From positions 1-64,000 of the forward strand of contig CAVQID010000066.1 in NCBI GenBank assembly GCA_963712485.1: a DNA stretch of 64,000 nucleotides, read 5' to 3'. The first letter of the stretch is position 1. Every line of letters begins with the position of its first letter. Position numbers and translations under genes: made by a program. Source of the stretch: JALORV01 sp963712485 (GTDB lineage Bacteria > Pseudomonadota > Gammaproteobacteria > Burkholderiales > Burkholderiaceae_F). The notes under the pieces were generated by a model that was not told where the DNA came from, made no database searches, and saw only the letters and a program-made list of their open reading frames with translations. Positions 11,751 to 20,672 of this stretch are shown piece after piece.

Positions 11751-14177
11751 GTGCGACTGCTGCGTTGGGGTGCATGGAGCGCGGCCGCGCTCGTTGTTGG
11801 CATTGCGTCGGCGTCGCTGTGGTATCGGCAGGCCAGCCAGCCGATCCACGAAGGAACGCTGCGCCTGCAAGGGCTCGCCGCCACGGTTGACGTCCGGCGC
11901 GACGAACACGGAATTCCGACGATCGTTGCCGGGAGCGAGCGCGACGCCAGTGTCGCGCTCGGCTTCATCCATGCGCAGGATCGGCTGTGGCAGATGGAGT
12001 TCAATCGCCGCCTCGCCGCCGGCCGGCTGGCCGAGGTACTGGGCGCGGGTGCGCTGCCGACCGACAAGTTCCTGCGTACGCTCGGCGTCTACCGCGCTGC
12101 GCGGCGCGTCTATGACGGGCTTGACGGCGAGCATCGCGCGCTGATCGACGCTTACGTCGCCGGTGTCAACGCCTACCTCGAGACGCGCGGCGGACCTCTG
12201 CCGCCGGAGTTCATTCTGACCGGCACGCCGGCACCGCAAGCGTGGACCGCAGCGGATTCGCTGGCATGGTCGTACATGATGGCCTGGGATCTGGCCTCGC
12301 ACTCGATGCGCATGGAACTGCGTCGCCTGCGACTGGCCCAGCACTTCACCCGCGCCGAGATCGACGACTTCTATCCTCCGCTGCCGGAGGAGACGGCGCC
12401 GCAGACAGCCGACTATGTCGAGGTATACCGGCTGCTGGGCACGCTGACGACCGCTCGCGCGCTACGGCTCGACGATGCACTCGCGGAAGTGCCGGGCGTT
12501 GGGCTGGGCGCAGGCGAGGGGATCGGTTCGAACAACTGGGTGCTGTCCGGTCGTCGCACCGTGAGCGGCAAGCCGTTGCTTGCCAACGATCCGCATCTCG
12601 GCCTCACGACACCGTCGGTGTGGTACTTCGCGAGGATCGAGACCCCGGGGCAAATGGTCGCAGGGGCTACGCTTCCCGGCCTGCCAGGAATCGTGCTGGG
12701 CCGCAACGACCGCGTGGCGTGGGGCGTCACGAACACCGGCGTCGACCAGCAGGATCTCTATCTTGAGAGGCTGGTGGCAGGAAGCGATGACGAGTACGAA
12801 ACTCCCATCGGTCCGCGTCGCTTTGGTCAGCGCGTGGAAAGGTTTCGCGTCAAGGGCGAGGCCGACGTCGAAATCGTCGTTCGCGAGACTCGCCATGGGC
12901 CCGTGCTCAGCGGGCTCGAGTCGATCGACAAGAGTTTCAAGCACCCGCAGTTCGTCCTCGCATTGCACTGGTCCGCGCTGGAGCCGGATGATCGGACCTG
13001 GGTCGCAATCAGAAGCCTGAATCGCGCACGCTCACTCTCTGAAGCGGAACGGGCGCTCAGCGACTTCCAGATCGTCACGCAATCGTTTGTGCTCGCCGAC
13101 GTCGACGGCAATATCGGGTTCGTGGTCGCTGGCCGAATACCCGTGCGGCGGCCCGACAACGACCTGCACGGAATTGCACCGGCACCGGGCTGGGACGAGC
13201 GCTACGACTGGCAGGCGTATCTGCCGTACGAGCAGGCGCCACGCAACATCAATCCATCATCGGGCTTCGCAGCGACCGCGAATAACCGTGTCACCCCGCC
13301 GATGTATCCGCACCATTTGACCTACGACTGGTTTCCAAGCTACCGGGTGCGGCGAATCGAGCAACTGATCGACGGCCGGGAGCGACACGACGTGGCCTCG
13401 ACCCAGGCGATTCAGGCCGACGTTGTCTCGCTGGCCGCGCGGGACTTCCTGGGGCTGCTTGCGAGCGCCGACCCGCTGACCAGCGCCGGCCGCGAAGCGC
13501 TCAGCCGGCTGAAGGCGTGGGATGGCTCGATGTCGCCCGCCCGGCCCGAGCCGCTGCTGTTTCATGCGTGGCGGCGCGAACTCGCGTTGCGTGTTTTCAC
13601 CGATGATTTCGGCGACCTTGCGCAGGACTTTGTGGCGAACGCCGATTTGACGCTTGCATTGCTGCATGTCCTGCAAGGCCGCGGCAGCTCCCGCGACTGG
13701 TGCGACGACCGGCGTACCGCGCAGCGTTTTGAAACCTGCACTGCACTGATGTCGGAGTCGCTCGATGCGGTCGTCACGAGCCTGGCGGAGGACACCGGAC
13801 ACGATGTCGCTGGCCTTCGATGGGGCGAGGCGCATCGGGCCGTGGCAGAGCATCGCCCGTTTTCCAGCGTCGCAGCGCTTGCACGGCTGTTTCAGCTTGA
13901 AACGCCTTATCCCGGTGATACGTACACGATCAATGTGGGCGCGCTCTCGCATCGGCCGGAAGCGCCGTTCAGTACACGCCACGCGGCCAGCCTGCGTGCG
14001 ATCTACGACCTCGACGCGGCCGGCCGCTCGCTCTGGATTCACCCGGCGGGCCAGGTCGGCAATCCGTTTTCGTCCCTTTACTCGTCGATGCTTCCACTGT
14101 GGCGTGACGTCGATTACCTGCCTATGCATCCGGGCGCAAAGCCGGTCTCGAAACTGGTGTTGCAGCCACGACGCTGA
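11751..14177 (+). CDS. Penicillin acylase family Ntn-hydrolase
   Basis: An 808-residue precursor typical of penicillin/acyl-homoserine-lactone acylases, which cleave amide bonds of N-acyl compounds, usually in the periplasm. An N-terminal hydrophobic segment (about residues 8-24) suggests export or membrane anchoring. The alpha-subunit features DEHGIPTIVA and ALGFIHAQDRLWQME are present. The autoproteolytic junction is GIG-SNNWVLSG with the predicted catalytic N-terminal serine at residue 260, followed by LLANDPHLGL. The C-terminal YTINVGALSH and PAGQVGNPFSSLYSS are also family-like. The start is GTG. The substrate is unknown: quorum-signal, beta-lactam or peptide-like amides are all possible. 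Confidence 0.9.
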   Translation: MRLLRWGAWSAAALVVGIASASLWYRQASQPIHEGTLRLQGLAATVDVRRDEHGIPTIVAGSERDASVALGFIHAQDRLWQMEFNRRLAAGRLAEVLGAGALPTDKFLRTLGVYRAARRVYDGLDGEHRALIDAYVAGVNAYLETRGGPLPPEFILTGTPAPQAWTAADSLAWSYMMAWDLASHSMRMELRRLRLAQHFTRAEIDDFYPPLPEETAPQTADYVEVYRLLGTLTTARALRLDDALAEVPGVGLGAGEGIGSNNWVLSGRRTVSGKPLLANDPHLGLTTPSVWYFARIETPGQMVAGATLPGLPGIVLGRNDRVAWGVTNTGVDQQDLYLERLVAGSDDEYETPIGPRRFGQRVERFRVKGEADVEIVVRETRHGPVLSGLESIDKSFKHPQFVLALHWSALEPDDRTWVAIRSLNRARSLSEAERALSDFQIVTQSFVLADVDGNIGFVVAGRIPVRRPDNDLHGIAPAPGWDERYDWQAYLPYEQAPRNINPSSGFAATANNRVTPPMYPHHLTYDWFPSYRVRRIEQLIDGRERHDVASTQAIQADVVSLAARDFLGLLASADPLTSAGREALSRLKAWDGSMSPARPEPLLFHAWRRELALRVFTDDFGDLAQDFVANADLTLALLHVLQGRGSSRDWCDDRRTAQRFETCTALMSESLDAVVTSLAEDTGHDVAGLRWGEAHRAVAEHRPFSSVAALARLFQLETPYPGDTYTINVGALSHRPEAPFSTRHAASLRAIYDLDAAGRSLWIHPAGQVGNPFSSLYSSMLPLWRDVDYLPMHPGAKPVSKLVLQPRR

Positions 14178-14229
14178 GGCGAGCTGTCGACTGCCAGTCT
14201 GCGCGCGTCGTCCCACCGTTCACGAGCGA

Positions 14230-14931
14230 TCAGCCGCGCCTTGCCCGATAAGCGCGGACGGCGGCACCGTGGAGCGCTGCCGACCTGAGCACGGCCGGCG
14301 CCGCCGTAGAGAGCGCGGCATCGATCATCGCCTGGGCCACGTCGTTAACCTGTACCGGACGGATCGATGCTGGCAGCAGTCCGCGCAGCGGGCGCGTCAG
14401 CGTCAATGCGAGCGACTCGCCTGGTCGTTGCTCCGTGCGCTCACCATCGAGCAGGCTGGGCCTCACCAGCATCAGCGTCTGCGGCGCCATTGCGCGTAGT
14501 GCATCTTCCATCTCGCCCTTGACGCGGTTGTAGAAGACCCGGCTCTTGGCGTCAGCGCCTAGCGCACTGATGACGACGAGCCGCCGCGCCGTGTGGCACG
14601 TTGCCCAGCGGCCGAAGGCAACAACGAAATCGAAGTCCACCTCACGGAAAGCAGCCTCGGATCCGGCGGATTTGAGCGTCGTTCCCAGGCAGCAATAAGC
14701 GTCCAGCGACGCCTCGTCGGGAACGACCGGCGAAAGTACTTCGTCAAGGTCGTTATATTGAGCCGGCACTTCGACGAGGCGGTGATCGAGGCCGAGAGGC
14801 CGGCGCGTCAGTGCGACAACCCGCGCATAAGTCGGCTCTCGCAGCAGCCGGCGAAGAAGCTCGCGCCCGACCAGGCCGCTTGCGCCGGCGACCACAGCAA
14901 TCCGCGATTCCGCTTCGGGTGCCACTGACAT
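14230..14931 (-). CDS. NAD(P)-binding short-chain/epimerase-like oxidoreductase
   Basis: A 233-residue atypical short-chain dehydrogenase of the HTATIP2/NmrA-like group. A Rossmann motif near the N-terminus reads VAGASGLVGRELL, then VALTRRPL, CCLGTTLKSAGSEAAF, VVISALGADAKSRVFYNRVKGEMED and LMLVRPSLLDGER. The YNRVKGEME stretch corresponds to the Tyr-x3-Lys catalytic pair. The substrate cannot be predicted. The ATG is chosen because it starts the conserved fold. It sits in a TGATG arrangement if the upstream gene is read in a shifted frame, which implies translational coupling. Confidence 0.82.
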   Translation of the reverse strand: MSVAPEAESRIAVVAGASGLVGRELLRRLLREPTYARVVALTRRPLGLDHRLVEVPAQYNDLDEVLSPVVPDEASLDAYCCLGTTLKSAGSEAAFREVDFDFVVAFGRWATCHTARRLVVISALGADAKSRVFYNRVKGEMEDALRAMAPQTLMLVRPSLLDGERTEQRPGESLALTLTRPLRGLLPASIRPVQVNDVAQAMIDAALSTAAPAVLRSAALHGAAVRAYRARRG

Positions 14932-15664
14932 CAGCTCCGATCCCCGTCCGTCGTTCCGGCGCCACCAAGCGCCGCGCGAGATGTTCCCCCAGCTTTGCGA
15001 GGTGCACCCAGCAGGCCGTGTCCTGCGGCATCCTGTCGACCGCGATCCGTAGTCCATCCGACTGCAACATGATCTCGACGCTGTCTTCGGCGCGGAAGCG
15101 CGTGCCGTCGGAGACCGGCCAGCCGAGCAGCTGTTGCTGAAGTTCCGCGTCAAGCCAGGCTTTGGGCATGTCCGGAGCAACCGCGATGGCGAAACGCTCG
15201 CGAAAAGCGGGGCCGCCTGCTTCGACCTCGACAGCGCTTTCATAGAACTCGGCCTTCTCTGACCGCGGCTCGTGGCCGGAGACTGCTTGCACGACTCCTG
15301 CAGCGACTCCCGCCAGCAGGCGGCCGAAGGCCCCGCTCTCGAGCTGGAAGCGGCGGCGACCGAGTATCAGCAGCGCGAGTTTCGGGGTGCGCAGATTGGC
15401 GCTCTTCCAGTGCGCGCGGGGTGTCGGCGACTTGTCGCCGCGGTCGCTGTCGAACCACATCTGCCAGTCCACGCCTTGCGTGTTGCCCGTGAATCGGTAG
15501 TCGATCCGACCGGATCGATCGCCGCTGTAGCTCCAGCCCTGCTTGCGCGCGAGCACCTTGCGCCCGAAGTCGCGCCGGCGTTCCAGCTCGCGGCCTTTGG
15601 CGACGAGCCAGAAGAGGCCGCCGCCGACACCGGCGAAAAGCGCAAGGGCGAGCAGGGTGGGCAT
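14753..15664 (-). CDS. Membrane-anchored hypothetical protein (C-terminus doubtful)
   Basis: I do not recognise this family. An N-terminal hydrophobic helix (about residues 2-20, LLALALFAGVGGGLFWLVA) is followed by a soluble region with RRFQLESGAFGRLLAG and VHLAKLGEHLARRL. As read, the frame runs about 179 bases into the next gene and ends in arginine/proline-rich residues that look like out-of-frame translation. If one base is added near 14962-14970, the protein would instead end with GGAGTTDGDRS at a TGA overlapping the next ATG, a normal coupled junction. I therefore suspect a frameshift and a true end near 14930. The ATG is preferred over a GTG one codon upstream. Confidence 0.6.
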   Translation of the reverse strand: MPTLLALALFAGVGGGLFWLVAKGRELERRRDFGRKVLARKQGWSYSGDRSGRIDYRFTGNTQGVDWQMWFDSDRGDKSPTPRAHWKSANLRTPKLALLILGRRRFQLESGAFGRLLAGVAAGVVQAVSGHEPRSEKAEFYESAVEVEAGGPAFRERFAIAVAPDMPKAWLDAELQQQLLGWPVSDGTRFRAEDSVEIMLQSDGLRIAVDRMPQDTACWVHLAKLGEHLARRLVAPERRTGIGADVSGTRSGIADCCGRRRKRPGRARASSPAAARADLCAGCRTDAPASRPRSPPRRSAGSI

Positions 15665-15804
15665 CACGCGGTCGGGGCCATGAACGGCGAATGCTAGCCG
15701 CAGTCAGGAGCCAACGTGGCGGATCAAGGCTTTGCCGTAACCCGTGACCCACGAGAACGCGCGGCCTTGCAGCCCTTTCCCGCTTTACCTACGATGCACC
15801 GGCG

Positions 15805-16545
15805 ATGCGTATCGCTGCACTCTTCTTCGCGCTGCTCGCGGGATGCGCCAGTGCGCCACTGCCCGAGGCGCCGGCGGCTCAGGTCGGCCGTTTTTCCGCG
15901 AACGAAGATCTCGGCGGCTTTCCTAGAGGCTGGCAGCCCTGGATCATCAACCGCGCCAAGGCTCCCACAGAGTACCGGCTGGTGCGCGACGCCACTACCG
16001 GCACGGTGGTTCTACAGGCGCGTGCTGACGCGGCCGCCAGTGGATTGCGCCAGTTGCTCAGCGTCGATCCCGCGCAGCGGCCCATCGTCGAATGGCAATG
16101 GCGCGTCCTCGATCTCATCATCGGTGCTGACAACCAGGACCGCTATGCTGAAGACTCGCCGGTCCGGTTGATGCTCTTTTTCGACGGCGACAAGAAGTCG
16201 CTGCCGCTTCGGGAACAACTGCTCATGGAAACCGCGCAGCTGCTCACGGGTCAGGAGCTGCCGTATGCGACTCTGATGTACATCTGGGAGAACCGCTTTC
16301 CGGTCGACACGGTGCTGCCCAACAGCTTCACCGCGCAAGTGAAGTTGGTCGTCGCGGGCAGCGGCCCGGACCATCGACTCGGCCAGTGGAAGACTTTCCG
16401 TCGCAACTATGTCGATGACTATCGGCGCGCCTTTGGTCAGCCGCCCGGCCGCGTGGTGGGCATCGGTATCATGACCGACACTGACAACACCGGTGAACGG
16501 ATCGAGGCGTACTACGGCGATATCGAGCTGAAGCCCGCGCCTTAA
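15805..16545 (+). CDS. DUF3047 lipoprotein
   Basis: A 246-residue DUF3047 protein. It has a lipoprotein signal with lipobox LLAGC, so it is probably lipid-anchored in the periplasm. The domain features VEWQWRVLDL, DSPVRLMLFFDGD, ATLMYIWEN and RVVGIGIMTDTDNTGE are clear. The function of the family is unknown; the fold suggests ligand or sugar binding. It ends only 10 bases before the first peptide-transport permease on the same strand, so it is probably the first gene of that operon. Whether it contributes to transport is an inference from position alone. Confidence 0.85.
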   Translation: MRIAALFFALLAGCASAPLPEAPAAQVGRFSANEDLGGFPRGWQPWIINRAKAPTEYRLVRDATTGTVVLQARADAAASGLRQLLSVDPAQRPIVEWQWRVLDLIIGADNQDRYAEDSPVRLMLFFDGDKKSLPLREQLLMETAQLLTGQELPYATLMYIWENRFPVDTVLPNSFTAQVKLVVAGSGPDHRLGQWKTFRRNYVDDYRRAFGQPPGRVVGIGIMTDTDNTGERIEAYYGDIELKPAP

Positions 16546-16555
16546 GGTCCCTCCG

Positions 16556-17566
16556 ATGCTTCGTTTTCTCCTCACGCGGGTATCACTGCTCGTGCCGACG
16601 TTTTTCGGCATGACGCTGCTGGCGTTCTTCCTGATACGGCTGGTGCCTGGCGACCCCATCGAGACGATGGCAGGGGAGCGCGGCATCGACAAGGCGCGCC
16701 ACGAGATGCTGCTGAAGGAATACGGGCTCGACCGGCCCGTGATCGTGCAGTACGGCATTTACATCGGCCGCGTCCTGCAGGGCAACCTCGGCAAATCGAT
16801 GATCACGCAGGAGCCGGTGCTGAAGGAGTTCTTCACGCTGTTCCCGGCCACCATCGAGCTCGCCAGCTTCGCGATCCTGTTTGCGCTCGTGTGCGGCATA
16901 CCCGCCGGAATGCTCGCCGCCGTGAGACGAAACACCATTTTCGACCACGGGGTCATGGGTCTGTCGCTGACCGGCTATTCGATGCCCATTTTCTGGTGGG
17001 GACTGCTGCTGATCCTGCTGTTTTCGGTTCAACTCGGCCTGACCCCAGTGTCCGGAAGGCTCGACTTCAAGTACTTCATCGAGCCGGTGACTGGTTTCCT
17101 GCTGATCGATTCGCTAGTTGCGAAGGACTTCGGCGCCTTTCGCTCAGCAGCACTGCACCTGGTGCTGCCGATGATCGTGCTGGGCACGGTACCGCTGGCA
17201 GTGATCGCCCGCATGACGCGCTCGTCGATGCTGGAGGTGATGGGCGAGGACTACATCCGCACCGCGCGCGCCAAGGGGCTCGCTCCGGCACGCGTCATCG
17301 CGCTGCACGCGTTTCGCAACGCATTGATTCCCGTCGTCACGGTCATCGGCCTGCAGGTCGGCGTGCTGTTCACCGGCGCCATCCTCACGGAAACGATCTT
17401 TTCGTGGCCTGGCGTCGGCAAGTGGCTGATCGAAGCGATCAACCGGCGCGACTATCCGGTGCTGCAGGGCGGGTTGCTGCTGCTCGGCCTGATGGTCATG
17501 ACGGTCAACCTGTTGGTCGACATCGCCTACGGCTTCATCAACCCGCGGATTCGCCATTCCCGATGA
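16556..17566 (+). CDS. dppB: Peptide ABC transporter permease DppB (system 1)
   Basis: A 336-residue inner-membrane permease of the DppB/OppB family. It has an N-terminal helix, a periplasmic loop with RLVPGDPIE and YGLDRPVIVQYG, then five further helices. The cytoplasmic EAA loop (EDYIRTARAKGLAPARVI, HAFRNALIPV) contacts the ATPases. The C-terminus has SWPGVGKWL and YPVLQGG, typical of dipeptide importers. Its stop overlaps the start of the next permease gene (ATGA), so translation is coupled. Confidence 0.93.
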   Translation: MLRFLLTRVSLLVPTFFGMTLLAFFLIRLVPGDPIETMAGERGIDKARHEMLLKEYGLDRPVIVQYGIYIGRVLQGNLGKSMITQEPVLKEFFTLFPATIELASFAILFALVCGIPAGMLAAVRRNTIFDHGVMGLSLTGYSMPIFWWGLLLILLFSVQLGLTPVSGRLDFKYFIEPVTGFLLIDSLVAKDFGAFRSAALHLVLPMIVLGTVPLAVIARMTRSSMLEVMGEDYIRTARAKGLAPARVIALHAFRNALIPVVTVIGLQVGVLFTGAILTETIFSWPGVGKWLIEAINRRDYPVLQGGLLLLGLMVMTVNLLVDIAYGFINPRIRHSR

Positions 17567-18501
17567 GCGATCCGATCGTCACCGCCACCTTGACTGACAC
17601 GGAGCTCGCTTCGTTGTCCGGCATTGCCGAACCGGCCGCGCAGCCGACGCCGTTGCGCGAGTTCTGGCGGCACTTTTCCGCGAACGCGGGGGCCGTAGGC
17701 GGCCTCGTCATCGTATTGGCGGTGCTGCTGATCGCCGTCTTTGCCGGCGTGCTGGCGCCGCATTCGCCGATCGCGATCGACAATGCCGCCTACCTGAAGC
17801 CGCCGGCCTGGACTGAGGGCGGATCATGGACCTACCCGCTGGGCACCGATGCGATCGGCCGTGACATTCTGTCGCGCCTGATGTACGGCGCGCGCCTCTC
17901 GCTATCGATCGGAGTGGCCGTGGTCGCCCTGTCCATCGTTGTTGGCACCTGTCTCGGCATGGCTGCCGCATTTTTCCGTGGCGCCACCGACATCGCGATC
18001 ATGCGACTGATGGATGTGCTGCTGAGCCTTCCCAGCTTGTTGCTGGCGATCGTCATCGTCGCGATCCTCGGGCCGGGGCTGATGAACGCGATGCTGGCCG
18101 TCGCGGTGGTTGTGCTGCCCCATTACGTGCGCACCGCCCGCGCCGCGGCGCTCACCGAACTTTCGCGCGACTACGTAACCGCTGCGCGCATGGTTGGCGC
18201 AAGCAACCTGCGGCTGATGTTCCGCGAGGTCCTTCCGAACTGCCTGGCACCACTGATCGTGCAGGCCTCGCTCGGCGTGTCGACGGCAATCCTCGACGCC
18301 GCCGCACTCGGCTTCCTCGGCCTCGGCGCCCAGCCGCCCTCTCCCGAGTGGGGAACGATGCTGGCCGATGCACGCGAATTCGTGCTTCGCGCCTGGTGGG
18401 TCGTGACCTTCCCAGGCCTGGTTATTTTGATCACGGTGCTGGCGTTCAACCTGCTCGGCGACGGCATGCGCGACGCGCTGGACCCGAAACTCAAGCGATA
18501 A
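17563..18501 (+). CDS. dppC: Peptide ABC transporter permease DppC (system 1)
   Basis: A 312-residue DppC/OppC-type permease, partner of the preceding DppB. An N-terminal cytoplasmic extension leads to LREFWRHFSAN and the first helix. Then come LGTDAIGRDILSRLMYGARLSLSIG, the EAA loop (RDYVTAARMVGASNLRLMFR, VLPNCLAP) and the C-terminal LGDGMRDALDPKLKR, a DppC hallmark. The ATG overlaps the upstream stop. An 85-base gap containing no gene precedes the ATPase gene. Confidence 0.93.
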   Translation: MSDPIVTATLTDTELASLSGIAEPAAQPTPLREFWRHFSANAGAVGGLVIVLAVLLIAVFAGVLAPHSPIAIDNAAYLKPPAWTEGGSWTYPLGTDAIGRDILSRLMYGARLSLSIGVAVVALSIVVGTCLGMAAAFFRGATDIAIMRLMDVLLSLPSLLLAIVIVAILGPGLMNAMLAVAVVVLPHYVRTARAAALTELSRDYVTAARMVGASNLRLMFREVLPNCLAPLIVQASLGVSTAILDAAALGFLGLGAQPPSPEWGTMLADAREFVLRAWWVVTFPGLVILITVLAFNLLGDGMRDALDPKLKR

Positions 18502-18586
18502 CCGATATGCCCCGAAGCTCACTTCGTTCGCAGCCTGCCGTGGGGCGGCCTGCTTCCATCGGGGCGGTCGGGCGCGAGATCTGACG

Positions 18587-19633
18587 ATGGCACTCCTCGA
18601 AATTGAATCGCTGCAAGTCGAATTTCAGGTCGGCGGACGCGTGCTGCGTGCCGTCGACGACGTCACCCTCTCGGTCAACGAGGGGGAAGTGCTCGGCATC
18701 GTCGGCGAATCGGGATCGGGCAAGAGCGTGACGATGCTCGCGCTTATGGGCCTCGTCGGTTATCCGGGCAAGGTGCGCGCCGGGCGCGTGAACTTCGCCG
18801 GCAAGGACGTACTGGCGCTGAGCGATCGCGAGCGGCGCAAGCTGACTGGCCGCGACATGGCGATGATCTTTCAGGAACCTGCTACCAGCCTGAACCCCTG
18901 CTTCACGATCGGCTTCCAACTCGTCGAAACGCTGCGCCAGCACCTGCGGCTTTCGCGCGACGAGGCGCGCAAGCGCGCCGTGGATCTGCTCGGCCAGGTC
19001 GGTATTCCTGATCCGGCGCGGCGGCTTGAGGACTACCCCCACCAGTTGTCAGGCGGCATGCGCCAGCGGGTGATGATCGCGATGGCGATCTCCTGCAACC
19101 CGAAGTTGCTGATCGCCGACGAGCCGACGACCGCGCTGGACGTGACGATCCAGGCTCAGATCCTCGACCTGCTGCGGCAGCTGCAGCGCGAGCGCGGCAT
19201 GGCACTCGTGCTGATCACGCACAACATGGCGGTCGTCGAGGAAATGGCACAGCGCGTCGCGGTGATGTACGCAGGGCAGGTGGTGGAAGAAGGTCCCGCG
19301 CGCAGCATCTTCACGCGACCCCAGCATCCCTACACGGCGGCGCTGCTGTCGGCGCTGCCCGAACGGCACGCCGACGAGGGCGAACGACTCGCGACGATTC
19401 CGGGTATGGTCCCTGGCCTCTACGATCGCCCGAAAGGCTGCCTCTTCAGTCCGCGCTGCAGCAGCGCGACGGTGTACTGCCACAAAGTGCTGCCGAAACT
19501 GCAGGCCGTTGAGAACGGACGAGCGCGCTGCCACTACCCGCTCGCGATGCCCGGTCGCGCCGAAGCGATCCAACGCGACGGCCACGTCGGCGCAGTCGCC
19601 GCCCGACACGAACAGACGGCGTCAACGACGTGA
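18587..19633 (+). CDS. dppD: Peptide ABC transporter ATP-binding protein DppD (system 1)
   Basis: A 348-residue ATPase subunit. Walker A is GESGSGKSVT, the Q-loop FQEPATSLNPCF, the ABC signature LSGGMRQRV, Walker B LLIADEPTTALD, and the switch histidine is in LITHNMAVV. The C-terminal oligopeptide-transporter extension with GCLFSPRC and further cysteines (CHKVLPKLQAVENGRARCHYP) fits the 4Fe-4S-like cysteine cluster of DppD/OppD. It overlaps the next gene by four bases (GTGA). Confidence 0.94.
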   Translation: MALLEIESLQVEFQVGGRVLRAVDDVTLSVNEGEVLGIVGESGSGKSVTMLALMGLVGYPGKVRAGRVNFAGKDVLALSDRERRKLTGRDMAMIFQEPATSLNPCFTIGFQLVETLRQHLRLSRDEARKRAVDLLGQVGIPDPARRLEDYPHQLSGGMRQRVMIAMAISCNPKLLIADEPTTALDVTIQAQILDLLRQLQRERGMALVLITHNMAVVEEMAQRVAVMYAGQVVEEGPARSIFTRPQHPYTAALLSALPERHADEGERLATIPGMVPGLYDRPKGCLFSPRCSSATVYCHKVLPKLQAVENGRARCHYPLAMPGRAEAIQRDGHVGAVAARHEQTASTT

Positions 19634-20658
19634 ACCAGAGTACCGCTCCGGTTTGCGAGGCCAGGGACGTGACACGGGTCTACACCGTGCGCCGCGGCAT
19701 GCTTCAGAAACCCGCGACCCTGCAGGCGGTCGGCGGAATTTCGTTCAGCCTGCAACCCGGGCGCACTCTCGCAGTGGTCGGAGAGTCAGGATGCGGCAAG
19801 TCGACGCTGGCGCGACTGGTCACGATGATCGAGCCGCCGAGCGCCGGCTCGCTGCGACTCGCGGGAGTCGACGCCGTATCCGCGCGGGGCGAGGCGCGTG
19901 CGCAATTGCGGCGTACCGTCCAGCTCGTGTTTCAGAACCCATATGGATCGCTCAACCCCCGTAAGACGATCGGCTCGATCCTCGCCGAGCCTCTGGCGAT
20001 CAACACCGACGTGACCGAGGACGAGCGACGCGCCCGCGTCGGCGAAATGATGGCCAAGGTTGGACTCAGGCCCGAGCATCTCGGCCGCTACCCGCACATG
20101 TTTTCCGGCGGGCAGCGGCAGCGGATCGCGATCGCGCGCGCCTTGATGCTGCATCCGGCACTTGTCGTGGCCGACGAGCCGATCTCCGCGCTCGACGTTT
20201 CGATCCAGGCGCAAGTGCTCAACCTGCTCGCCGACCTGCAGCGGGAATTCGGCGTTGCCTACCTCTTCATTTCCCACGACCTTGCCGTGGTGCGGCACAT
20301 CGCGGAGGACGTACTCGTGATGTACCTCGGCCTGGCGATGGAGCAGGGCCCGAAAGCCAGCATCTTCGGACGCCCCCTGCACCCGTACACGCAGGCCCTG
20401 CTGGGTTGCACGCCGGGCCTGGGATCCGCGGAACGACGCACCGTTCTCCGCGGCGAATTGCCGTCGCCGCTCGCGCCGCCGCCGGGTTGTGTTTTTTCCA
20501 CCCGCTGCCCGCATGCGACCGACCGCTGCCGGGCTGAACGCCCGGCCTTGCGTCCGCTGGACGGACGTCTTGTCGCCTGCCACTATGCTGAGTTGTTCAC
20601 CGGCGGCGAGCCCGCGCCGGAATCGGAATTCGTTCAGTCGCGCCCGCTGGCGCGGTAA
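19630..20658 (+). CDS. dppF: Peptide ABC transporter ATP-binding protein DppF (system 1)
   Basis: A 342-residue second ATPase of the importer. Walker A is GESGCGKSTLARL, the signature FSGGQRQRIAIARAL, Walker B LVVADEPISALD, and the switch FISHDLAVV. The C-terminal extension has GCVFSTRCPHATDRC. A GTG start overlaps the stop of dppD. The substrate-binding protein gene follows 14 bases later. Confidence 0.94.
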   Translation: MNQSTAPVCEARDVTRVYTVRRGMLQKPATLQAVGGISFSLQPGRTLAVVGESGCGKSTLARLVTMIEPPSAGSLRLAGVDAVSARGEARAQLRRTVQLVFQNPYGSLNPRKTIGSILAEPLAINTDVTEDERRARVGEMMAKVGLRPEHLGRYPHMFSGGQRQRIAIARALMLHPALVVADEPISALDVSIQAQVLNLLADLQREFGVAYLFISHDLAVVRHIAEDVLVMYLGLAMEQGPKASIFGRPLHPYTQALLGCTPGLGSAERRTVLRGELPSPLAPPPGCVFSTRCPHATDRCRAERPALRPLDGRLVACHYAELFTGGEPAPESEFVQSRPLAR

Positions 20659-20672
20659 AAGGAGGCAGGAGC

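Noticed and set aside
16891..17562. Upstream in-frame extension of dppC (system 1)
   Set aside because: It overlaps dppB entirely; the ATG at the dppB stop is the conserved start.
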